A stretch of DNA of 18,422 nt from NCBI GenBank assembly GCA_001275005.1, contig JWZX01000816.1:1-18422 (forward strand). The letters run 5' to 3'. Of the stretch, positions 1 through 8,800 are shown one piece after another. The notes below the pieces were generated by a model, which was given only the letters and a program-made list of their open reading frames with translations, had not been told where the DNA came from and ran no database searches. The first letter of the stretch is position 1, and every line of letters starts with the position of its first letter. The position numbers and the translations under genes were made by a program. Source of the DNA: Chrysochromulina tobinii (Eukaryota > Haptophyta > Prymnesiales > Chrysochromulinaceae).

Positions 1-265
1 GGCCTCGAGCATGCTCTGCGAAGGGGTTGCGCGCCTCGATGATGGCAGAGCCGCGTCCCCCGTTTTCCGGCCGCTGTCTTGGGTGGTTTAGCGCCAGCGC
101 CAAGGCAAGTCAAGTCAAGTCAAGTCTACCAGCGCCAAGGCAAGTCAAGTCAAGTCAAGTCTACCAGCGCCAGAGGTGACGGCGTTTCCTGCAATCGCCA
201 ATCGCTCGAGCACTGCTCGCGAGCGCGCTCGTGTGTAGGGAGCGAGGCCGACTCGTCCGTCAGAA
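1..265. other. 5' flank of the NEO1-like gene
   Basis: No gene can be supported here. The first 90 bases are open in several frames on both strands, so they could be the edge of a neighbouring gene running off the window, but the stretch is too short to choose. The rest holds a 35-bp tandem repeat and the presumed promoter and 5' leader of the P4-ATPase whose ATG is at 266. I see no convincing TATA element. Confidence 0.5.
94..172. repeat. 35-bp tandem repeat, about 2.3 copies
   Basis: Two perfect 35-bp copies (94-128 and 129-163) are followed by a 9-bp partial third copy (164-172). Each unit contains four consecutive CAAGT-type pentamers, so the array has both a 35-bp and a 5-bp period. It lies 94-172 bp upstream of the P4-ATPase start codon, in the likely promoter or 5' UTR. 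Confidence 0.9.
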
Positions 266-3200
266 ATGAGTGCGCCCGACTACAGTCTCATCGGCGAGGG
301 CTCCACGCCGTATATTGCCTACGAGGAGCCGGTCGTGCCGCCGCCTCGGCGGCCGCCGCCTCCCTCGTGCTGGCGTGCGTGCTGGCGCGCGCTGTGTGGC
401 TGCTGCGGCCAGCGCGCGCCCGAGTGGCGCACCATCTTTCTCAACGCAAGCCCGCCGACGCACGGCTGGTACCCGCACAACCGCGTCGAGAACACCAAGT
501 ACGGTCTGCTCTCGTTCGTGCCGAAGGTGCTCCTCGAACAGTTCCGCTACTTTTTCAACTTGTACTTTCTGCTGGTGGCGCTCTCGCAGTTCGTGCCGGT
601 CTTCGAAATTGGGCTCCGCTTCACGTACATCGCGCCGCTCGTCTTCGTGCTCGCAGTCACCATGGCCAAGGAGGGCTACGACGACGTGCAGCGCTGGCGC
701 ACCGACACGCTGATCAACAATGAGGCGTACGAGCGACTGCAACCAGGCGGCGGCTCAATGGCCGTGCCGGCCAAGGACTTGCGTGTGGGCGATGTGGTAC
801 GCGTGAGCACTAACCAGCGCATCCCGGCCGACCTCGTGCTGCTGCGCACCTCGAGCGAGAGTGGGGTCGTCTTTGTGCGCACCGACCAGCTCGACGGTGA
901 GACCGATTGGAAGCTGCGCGTGGCCGTGGCGTCCACCCAGCGACTGGCATCGGAGGCGGCGCTCTCGGCGGCGGTGGTCACTCTGCATGCGGCGCCGCCC
1001 ACCAAGGACATCTACGAGTTCGTGGGCGACCTCACCCTATACGACGACGCGCTCGAGGGCGGGTGCGTGCAGGAGCCCCTCGCGCTCGAGAACACCCTCT
1101 GGGCCAACACGGTCCTCGCCTCGTGCGCGTGTCATGGCGTGGTCGTCCACACCGGACGCGAGACCCGCTCGTCGATGAACGTGGCAGGCGCGCCGCCGAG
1201 CAAGATGGCGACTCTCGACCTGCAGGTGAACTTCATGACCAAGCTCCTTTTCGTGCTGGTCAACCTGTCGGCCCTGCTCATGGTCGCGGTCCCGTTTGGG
1301 CAGGTGATGACCACTGATGACCTCTGATGACCCCTGATTGCCTCCGTTTGGCCTCTAATTGAGGTCCCGTTTGGGCATGTTTGGTCCCGTTTGGGCAGGC
1401 CTCGGCAGCGGCGTGGCGGGATGGGCAGAGCTCGGAGGGATGGTGGGACGGCGGCTGGGAGAACTCCGCACGCAAGCTCTCGGATCGGCTCTCGGAGAGC
1501 CTCTCGCGCCTGGTGCAGGCGCTCCTCGACTATGTGTGCTTCATGCTCCTCTTCTCGCAAATCATCCCGATCTCGTTGCGAGTGGCTCTGGACATGGCGA
1601 AGCTCGTGTACAAGCTCCAGATGACCTCGGACGAGCGGCTGCCGGGGCTGCAGGTGCGTCGCCGCTGATGGCCTCCCTCATTGCATGCAGGTGCGACTGG
1701 ACAGCCCTTGACGGCCGCTGATGGCCACTGATGGCCACTGATGGCCTCCCTCATGGCATGCAGGTGCTCTCGTCGACGCTGCCTGAGGAGCTTGGCGGCA
1801 TCGAGTACCTGCTCACGGACAAGACCGGCACCCTCACGCGAAACGAGATGACCTTCCGAAAGCTGCATCTGGGCGCTGCGTGTCTGGACGAGGCGATGGT
1901 GCCGGAGCTGCGCGCCAACCTCGCACAAGTGCTCCGTGAACAGCCTCTCGCCTCCCTCGCTCCGCCCGTGCCCGAGGCCCTCGGAGTGCCGCGGAGTGCC
2001 TCGGACCCCCTCGGAGTGCCGCGCTCGGCGTGCGGCGCACCGCTTCGGCAGAGCTCGCTGACAAGCAGGCTCACGGCGGGGGGGCGAGTCGGGAGCTTGT
2101 TGGTACAGCCGCCAGCGGCGCCGTCCCGCCGCTCGGCGGCGCCGCCCGACAGTTCGCTGACGACTCCGCTGCTCTCGGCCGAAGACGCGACGGACGGCGA
2201 CGGCAGCTCGTCGATGACCTTGTTCGCACGTCCAAGTGCCGCGCACAGTGCCACGCGCGAGGCGAGTGTGCCTCGCATCGAGAGCAGGACGAGCCGCACC
2301 CCGGGCAGCGGCGCCCACCACGGCGCCATCCCATCACAGCGGGCGCGTGGCGCGTGGCGGGGATTGCGGCGGGCGGGCGGCGCCGACGAGGGAGGCAGAG
2401 ACGAGGGAGGCAGAGACGAGGGAGGCAGAGACGAGGGAGGCAGTGGCGAGGAGGGCGGCAGCAGCGCCGAGGGCGGCGGCGAGGGCGACGGCGAGGGCGA
2501 GAGGATTGCTTTCGTGCAAGCCCTCCTCGCGATTGCGCTCTGTCACAACGTCTCTCCGGTGGGCGACACCTTCGACGAGGGCAGTACCGGCTGGGCACGC
2601 GAGGGCAGCGCGGAGCCGCCGCGAAAGCGCTGGGGATCGCGTGACGAGGGCGAGCACGACGCCGAACGGGGCGGCGGCGCGGGCGTCTTGCCGGGCGACT
2701 TTCAAGGGGCGTCGCCCGATGAGCTTGCGCTCGTGCGCTTTGCGGCGCGTTGCGGCCTTGTGCTCGTAGGGCGCACGTCGTCGCTGGTGACGCTGCAGGA
2801 GCCGTCGGGCCAACTGCGCGTGTACGAGGTGCTCCACGAGAAGCTCTCATGACCTCTGATGACCACTGATGTCCACTGATGACCACTGATTGCCTCCCTC
2901 ATCAGGTGCTCCACGAGATGCCGTTCACCTCCGAGTCGAAGCGGATGGGCATCTTGCTCCGGCACGTGCCCTCGGGAGATCTCCTCTTCTATGTCAAGGG
3001 GGCGGACGCCGTCATGTCGGAGCGCGTCGTCGGCGCCGACTGGCTGGAGGAGGAGACCGGTAACATCCGAGTGCATCCGAGTGCTTCTGAGTGTGCAGCT
3101 GAGTGCATCCGAGTGCATCCGAGTGCATACGAGTGCTTCTGAGTGCGCATCTGGCCGACTGGCTCCATCAGGAGACGGGTAGCCTCGTACCAAGGGGCAC

Positions 3201-4646
3201 CTCGGAGTGCCTCTGAATGCGACTGATCCGTCGCGGCGTGTGATTGCAGGTAACCTCGCACGCGAGGGGCTGCGCACACTTGTGGTTGCATGCCGCCCGC
3301 TGAGCGAGGCACAGTATGCCGCCTTTGCGGCGGATCTCGCCAAGGCACGCCTCGCCAAGACGGCGCGCCACGCGGCGGTGCGCGCGGCCTTCGCAGTGCT
3401 CGAAGAGGACATGACGTGCGTCTGCGTGACCGGAGTCGAGGACCGTCTGCAGGCGCACGTGCGTACCACGCTCGAGAAGCTGCGGAATGCGAACGTGCGC
3501 ACGTGGATGCTTACGGGCGATAAGCTCGAGACGGCGCTCATCGTGGCGCAGAACGCGTCCCTCGTCGCGCGCCATCAGCACGTGTACACGGTGAGTGCGC
3601 GCTCGGCGGCTGAGGCGCGTCAGCTGCTGCATGGGTACCCACAGGGTTCGATCAACGCGCCGTGCCTGATGCTCGATGGGCCTTCGCTCGACGTGTGTGT
3701 CGAATTCCACACGGAGCTCTTCATTGAGGTCGCGTGCGCCGCGCCCACGGTCGTCATCTACCGCTGCTCGCCCACCCAGAAGGCGGCCACCGTCCGGCTG
3801 CTGCGCACTCACACGTCCAAGATCATCGCGGCCATCGGCGACGGCGGCAACGACGTTGGCATGATCCGTGCGGCACACGTGGGCATTGGGGTCGAGGGAC
3901 GCGAAGGCAAGCAGGCGGCCCTCGCCGCTGACTTTTCGATCACGCAGTTCAGTCATGTGGCGCGCCTGGTGCTCTGGCACGGGCGCAACTGCTACCTGCG
4001 CTCAGCCACGCTCTCCCAGTTCGTCATTCATCGCGGCCTGATCATCTCGTTCATCCAGCTCGTCTTCTCGGCCCTCTTCTACTTCCGCCCTATCCCCCTG
4101 TACTCGGGCGTGCTCGTGCTTGGGTACGCGACCATCTTCACCACCGGCCCCGTCTTCTCCCTGGTGCTCGACGAGGACGTCTCCGAGACGAACGCGATGA
4201 AATTCCCCGAGCTCTACCACGAGCTTCAGAAGCGGCGCTACCTCTCGCTCAAGACGTTTCTGCTCTGGGCGTGGAAGGCGCTCTACCAGGGTGGCGTCAT
4301 CATGCTCGGCGGCGTCGTCCTCTTCGAGCAGCGCTTCGTGCACGTCGTGGGCATCACCTTCACCGCGCTCATCCTCACTGAGAACCTGATGGTCGTCGTC
4401 GAGGTGAAGCGATGGCATCCGCTCATGCTTCTCGCGCAGGTACTCACACTCATCGTGTACGTGGGCGCCATCATCGCTCTCTCCTCGCCCACACTCGTCG
4501 AGGGTGATCTCGACATCAACTTCATCATGAGTGTCGGCTTCGCCTGGCGCGTCGCCCTCATCACCATGGCCGCGACGGTGCCCATCTGGGCCGTCAAGGG
4601 GTGCGCGCACCTGTGCTCGCCGCGGGTGGCCACCAAGCTGAGCTGA
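266..4646 (+). CDS. NEO1: P4-type phospholipid flippase, NEO1/ATP9 clade (5 exons)
   Basis: Predicted 1,302-aa P-type ATPase that moves aminophospholipids to the cytosolic leaflet; NEO1/ATP9 relatives act at Golgi and endosomes, generally without a CDC50 subunit. Proposed exons: 266-1303, 1399-1653, 1764-2828, 2906-3059 and 3250-4646. Visible motifs: the actuator motif DGET (210-213) in the context DGETDWKLR, which is typical of the ATP9/NEO1 clade; PISL in TM4 (403-406); the phosphorylation motif DKTGTLT (450-456, Asp450 acylated); CHNVSP near 685; GASPDE near 746; KGAD; TGDK (926-929); and GDGGNDVG (1034-1041). Membrane segments include the TM1-2 block (about 90-135), TM3-4 around exons 1-2, and six C-terminal segments from about 4010 to 4600. 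The C-terminus resembles ATP9 up to its last residues. The start is the first in-frame ATG. Odd: a roughly 190-residue low-complexity insertion sits between the P-site and CHNVSP (about 480-675). Confidence 0.93.
1304..1398 (+). other. Intron 1 of the NEO1-like gene (phase 0)
   Basis: A GT-AG intron of 95 bp. It is bounded by a perfect 17-bp direct repeat (1288-1304 and 1383-1399); a third partial copy lies at 1363-1377. The interior begins with period-10 CTGATGACC-like units. Removing it joins VAVPFGQ to ASAAAW in frame, and retention gives a stop within 30 bp. Confidence 0.85.
1654..1763 (+). other. Intron 2 of the NEO1-like gene (phase 0), duplicated acceptor
   Basis: A GT-AG intron of 110 bp. 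It contains two 30-bp blocks (1665-1694 and 1738-1767) that match at 29 of 30 positions, each ending in GCATGCAG followed by GTGC. The distal acceptor (1763) restores the conserved VLSSTLPEELGG leading to DKTGTLT. The proximal one (1690) would lead to an in-frame stop after six codons. Confidence 0.85.
2385..2443 (+). repeat. 15-bp coding tandem repeat, four copies
   Basis: Four nearly perfect 15-bp units begin at 2385, 2400, 2415 and 2430, encoding repeated DEGGR. They lie in the low-complexity insertion of the P4-ATPase. The length is a multiple of three, so copy number can vary without breaking the frame. Confidence 0.9.
2829..2905 (+). other. Intron 3 of the NEO1-like gene (phase 0)
   Basis: A GT-AG intron of 77 bp. 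A perfect 15-bp direct repeat spans both splice sites (2827-2841 and 2904-2918), so the first bases of the intron copy the first bases of exon 4. The middle has period-10 CTGATGACCA-type units. Splicing gives RVYEVLHEMPFTSESKRM, which matches the conserved P4 FTSxRKRM region. Confidence 0.88.
3060..3249 (+). other. Intron 4 of the NEO1-like gene (phase 1) with decamer array and exon-like copy
   Basis: A GT-AG intron of 190 bp. Positions 3069-3148 hold an irregular array of GAGTGCATCC-like decamers. Positions 3154-3181 match the end of exon 4 (3035-3062) at 23 of 28 bases, including a cryptic GGT donor. Splicing rebuilds DWLEEETGNLAREGLRTL, the conserved P4 sequence. Confidence 0.88.
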
Positions 4647-4923
4647 GGTCACAGGAGCGCCCGACACCTTACGAACACGGTACAAGACGAGAAGCGAGGC
4701 ATTGAAGGGTGTCGTCGAGAGTGTGCGGCACAGCCCGTAGTACGGAAAGATTTCGCTTCTTAGGGTTACGGCGGCCGACGTCGCACCTCTTTTACGGTTA
4801 ACTGGACAGTAACTGTTCAACATGTGAAGTTGCATGGCCTCGTACTATCGGAACCTCAGAAGACCTTTAGGATTCGATAGGTGAAAAACACTATAGACAA
4901 ATGTCTGAGCTGCGCCGGGAGCT
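4647..4923. other. Convergent intergenic spacer
   Basis: 277 bp between the stop codon of the P4-ATPase and the stop codon of the minus-strand CREST-like gene. It is less GC-rich than the coding DNA and must hold the 3' ends of both transcripts. I see no RNA gene and no clear polyadenylation signal. A single TTAGGGTTA string near 4760 is not a telomeric array. Confidence 0.6.
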
Positions 4924-5601
4924 CTACTGCGCCATCGTGGCCATGGCCAGCGCAAGGTCCCGCCCAGCGAGGGCGCCCAGGATATGCCACATTCCGTGCA
5001 GCACCATGTATGCCCTCGGCCCCTTGACGCAGATGGCGCCGCCAAAGAAGGCGCACGCGGCGATCGCCTTGATCACCGCGCTCAATGGCAAGGCGCTGCC
5101 GAGCTGCATTGCGTACAGGATGCCAAAGAAGAAGGTGGGCAGAGCCAGCGCGTAGTCGATGAGCAACAGGGATTGCACGACGGGTCGGTTCGTGCCGCCG
5201 TACTTGACCTGCGCCCAGTGATATCCAATGGAGGCGGTGCCTGCGAGCTCCGCCAGGAGGCCGAGCGCTGGATTGCCAGCCGACTCTATGCACGCGCCGG
5301 CGACAAAGAAGGCGACATTCGTACCGAGAAAGATCAAGGACTCGATTGAATTCTCCCTGAGCGGTCTCACGTTCGCGTAAGTAAACCCCCATGGGTTGCG
5401 CTTGATGAGCGGCCGCGGCGCGCTCAGGGCCTGGCGGAGGACAGGGGTGCTCACGCCCTGCATGTGCGTCGTGCGAGCTGCGGCTTTGTGATCAGCTCGC
5501 GGCGGCCGCAGCGTGGACTGATCGGTGGGCATGTGGAGGGAGACCTCAAAGCCGAGCGCGGAGTGCAGGAGCACGGTACACATCACTGATAGGCACCGCA
5601 T
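4924..5601 (-). CDS. Putative CREST/PAQR-superfamily membrane hydrolase, possibly plastid-targeted
   Basis: Single-exon protein of 225 aa, with ATG at 5601 and TAG at 4924. The N-terminus is a hydrophobic signal peptide (1-17) followed by Phe18, then a basic, Ser/Thr-rich stretch to about 65. This resembles the bipartite plastid leaders of algae with secondary plastids. Several membrane segments follow (about 86-105, 111-131, 141-165, 171-193 and 197-222). The polar residues expected of the CREST superfamily (ceramidases, PAQR receptors, PGAP6/TMEM8) are in the right order: SxxxH (Ser124, His128), Asp149 in LLLIDYAL, and HxxxH (His202, His206) in HGMWH. Members are zinc-dependent lipid amide/ester hydrolases or receptors. 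The substrate cannot be deduced. It could instead be an unrelated membrane protein; family assignment rests on five residues and their spacing. Confidence 0.62.
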   Translation of the reverse strand: MRCLSVMCTVLLHSALGFEVSLHMPTDQSTLRPPRADHKAAARTTHMQGVSTPVLRQALSAPRPLIKRNPWGFTYANVRPLRENSIESLIFLGTNVAFFVAGACIESAGNPALGLLAELAGTASIGYHWAQVKYGGTNRPVVQSLLLIDYALALPTFFFGILYAMQLGSALPLSAVIKAIAACAFFGGAICVKGPRAYMVLHGMWHILGALAGRDLALAMATMAQ

Positions 5602-5866
5602 GGTGTTGATGAACTCTTGGAAGTTCGCTGTCAGTGATCAGTCGAGACGGAGGGCACGGACTGCCCAATCGATCCACGAGGGAGAGTCGAGGGAGTTGCA
5701 TCTTGGACTGGATGATTCCCTATGCAGATTCCCTTTTGAAGAGTGCGCTGAAGAGCGCTGCGCGCCGCGCGCATTCTTCAAGACTTCGGCGCACCCTTCA
5801 AGAACGGAGAGGGGTTGTCCTGAAAGCTATTCATAGGCGCTTTCACGAAGTCCGCGCGTACAAAAG
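5602..5866. promoter_or_regulatory. Divergent spacer between CREST-like and FAB1-like genes
   Basis: 265 bp containing the presumed promoters and 5' leaders of both flanking genes, which diverge from it. No TATA element is obvious. An inverted repeat is present at 5736-5781. The FAB1-like ATG at 5867 sits in a purine-rich context (AAAAGATGG) favourable for initiation. Confidence 0.55.
5736..5781. repeat. 13-bp inverted repeat
   Basis: The left arm (5736-5748) and right arm (5769-5781) are complementary at 12 of 13 positions around a 20-bp GC-rich loop. It lies 86-131 bp upstream of the FAB1-like start codon. It could form a hairpin in the 5' leader or be a symmetric protein site. It is not followed by a T-run, so it does not look like a terminator. 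Confidence 0.75.
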
Positions 5867-8800
5867 ATGGCGGAGTCGCCGTCGAGCTGGTGGACGCGCG
5901 TCGAGGGCCTCTTCGGACGCTCGCCCGACTCGGGTCTCCCCGACAAGCCAGTCTTGCGCGGCGGCGGCGGGCGCGTGGGCAACGGCTCCGATGCGGCCCT
6001 CCTTCAAGCGTGCACCGTGGGCAGCAAGGAGGGTGTCGAGCAGCTCCTGCTCGAGGGCGCCAGCCCCAACCACCGCGGCGAATTCGGCGCCACGCCGCTC
6101 ACCATCGCGGCGGAGTTGGGTTCCGCCGCCATCGTGGCGCTGCTGCTGGCCGCCGGCGCTGAGGTCGACACGATTGACGACAATGGCGACAGCGCGCTGC
6201 TGTGTGCGTGCCGCGTGGGCCAAGTCGACGCGGTGCGCATGCTCCTGAACGCCAAGGCCGACCCCGCGCTCACCAACTCGCAGCAGAAGAATGCGCTCGA
6301 TGCGGCCATCGAGGCGCGCAACTATTACAACCGTCCGGAGGTGTCCGAGCTGCTGCTGGCGCACCAACGCGACGACGCCGATGTGGACACGGACGCGGGC
6401 GCCGAGGGCACTGACGAGGCGAGCGACTCGGCGCCCAAGCCGGGCGCGCCCGCGACCGCCGGCCACCTGTCGAGCCACGCGGCGCGCGGCCGGCCGACGG
6501 ACGCGCTCGAGCATGTGCTGCGCCACGGGAGCGGCGCGAGCCATCGGAGCCATCGCACTGCCAGCCCTGTGGCGCCCGTGCTGCGCCTGCGCAAGGAAGA
6601 GTGGGCCCTCGACCGCAACTACCCGCAGTGCCACCTGTGCAAGGCGACCTTCACTCTCATCAACCGGCGCCACCACTGCCGCATCTGCGCCCTGATCTTT
6701 TGCGAAGCGTGCACGGCCAACACCGTGGCCACGGCGGGCGCGCGCACGGTGCGCACTGCCACCGGAAGCACCCGCGGGGGCCTCCGACCTGCCCGCACCA
6801 CCGCCCGTGTCCAGCTCCGTGGCCACGGCGACCCCCGACCCTTGCGCGCGCGCACCACCATGCGCGTTGCCGCCCCGCTCGCCTCTCCCTTCTCGCGCGC
6901 CCCTGTCAGCCCTCCCCACTCGCCCTATCCTCCGCCTGCCCTGTCCTCCCGCCTGCCCTGTCCCCGCCCATGTTAGGCAGCCCATGTTTGGCAGTCCATG
7001 TTAGGCAGTCCCCGCGGCGTCGTCCCTATACCCCTGTGGCCACCCCTCTGAACCCCGATGACGACTCTCGCGCCACTGATGACCACTGATGACCACTGAT
7101 GACCACTGATGACGACTCTCGCGCCACTGCTACAGGAGGACGGGCAGCCGATCGCGCCCGACTCGGCGCCCGTACGCGTGCGCGTGTGCAACGCGTGCTG
7201 GGCCTTGCACGCCGACGCTACCGGCGTCGCCTCGACCGCCGCGGCGGCCGGTGGACCAACGGAGACGCGCGAGGTGCACGGCTCGCTCTTTGCCGATCGG
7301 ATGCGCCGCAACGGGTACGCAACGCTCGCGCACCTCGCGACCGCCGTCTCGCTCGCGCGTGCCGCCACCTTCGAGGTCGCCCAAGGGGCTGGGGTCGCCT
7401 CTACGAAGGCCCCCTCGCCCTCCCCTTCGCCCTCCAAGCCACGCGCCTCGACCCACGCCCACGCGACTCGGCTCGACCCGGCCAAGTCGCTCACGGCGCC
7501 GCGGCTGGGCACGCTGTCGGCGCAACTTGGCGAGCCCAGCACGGCGCCTCAAGTGGCTTCATTGGACGCGGAGCTCGTGTCCCAAATTAGGGACGCGGAG
7601 CTCGTGGACTCGACGAGGGCGATGAGCACCGCGACGGACGTACTCTCCGAGCACGACGATAGGCCTGAGGCGAAGCCGCTGCCCGCCGCTGACTCGGCGC
7701 AGACGCGCGCCCCACTCGTGGCGATGCTTGGCGACAGGGACGCCGCCGACGCCGGCGCACGCGGCGGGAGCGAGGGCGGCGGCGGCGGCGGCGAGGGCGG
7801 CGGCGGCATCGGCGCGATGGTCCGCGCAAGCGTCCCTAATTTGGCAGGCGTCTCTAATTTGGGCTCTGATGCGGATCTCGATCATCTCGAAGGGGTTGCG
7901 GACCAATCCCAGCTAGGCGACCTCGCCGGCGACCCTACCTCCAAGTTCCCGAAGCACAGGCGCTCGCCTTCTGTGCCGTCGGCGGCAGAGCGCACGACTG
8001 AGCGCGACACCGACGCCTCCGATGGAAAGCCGAGCGCGCCGGGCGGCGGCAAGAAGGAACGTGGCGTGATCCTCGCGGCGCCACTGGTGCCGCCGCCGGT
8101 GGTGCAACCCGACCCACAGGTACGTTGATTGCCACTGATGACCTGCCTTGCATGCAAGTGCTCACCACAGCGCGCCTCGCCATCATTCCACAACCCGACC
8201 CACAGGGCGATGCGCCGAGCGTGGTGGACGAGCACCGCGCCCGCCTCGGTGCGTGGAGGGACATGCGGCTGCGCCATGCGATCTGGAGCCAGCTCTCGCT
8301 CAGCCCCGAGCTGCCCACGCAGTGGCAGGGGACCCTGGAGGTGCTTGCGACGCGCGCGGCTGACTCACTCCGACCGGTGCGATGGGCCCTGATGACCATT
8401 GATTGCCCTTGAGTACCAGTGAGGCCCTGCCTCCGACCCGAACCAGGCGCTCAACTCGTCCATCAACGCCATCCTCAAGATCAAGACGCTGCCGGGCGGC
8501 TCGCGAGCGCACTCGCACTACGTCGACGGGCTCGTGTGTCGGCTCAAGCTCGCGCACAAGTGCATGCGCACCGAGCTCGCCTGGCCGCGCATCCTGCTGC
8601 TCAAGCCGTCGCTCGAGCATGATTTAGGACCGGGCGTGACGAGCCTCGAGGCCAACATGCGCCAGGAGGATGAGCACATGGAGATGGTGGTGCACGAGAT
8701 GGCCAAGCTGCGCGTCGATTTACTCCTCGTCGGGGGGTCCGTCTGCTTCACTGCCAAAGAGAAGCTACTCAAGCGTGGCATCGCGCTCGCGGTCGGAGTC

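Noticed and set aside
79-723. Open frame overlapping the start of the P4-ATPase in another frame
   Set aside because: Its protein is Ser/Arg/Ala-rich with no motif, while the 266 frame gives conserved NEO1/ATP9 sequence.
3069-3148. Decamer array considered as a CRISPR-like or minisatellite locus
   Set aside because: Units are 10 bp with no spacers, lie inside a spliceosomal intron of a eukaryotic gene, and fit simple tandem repetition.
4755-4770. TTAGGGTTA string as telomeric repeat
   Set aside because: Only one and a half units; expected by chance and flanked by ordinary genes.
5736-5781. Inverted repeat as a transcription terminator
   Set aside because: No T-run follows it and it lies upstream of two diverging eukaryotic genes, where such a terminator is not expected.
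5843-6985. Long minus-strand open frame (about 380 codons) opposite the ankyrin/FYVE exon
   Set aside because: Arg/Ala/Gly-rich shadow caused by high GC at third positions; the plus strand shows clear ankyrin and FYVE motifs.
8161-8170. Acceptor CACCACAG at 8170 for FAB1 intron 2
   Set aside because: It would put the downstream exon out of frame; the acceptor at 8205 keeps frame and gives the duplicated QPDPQ boundary.
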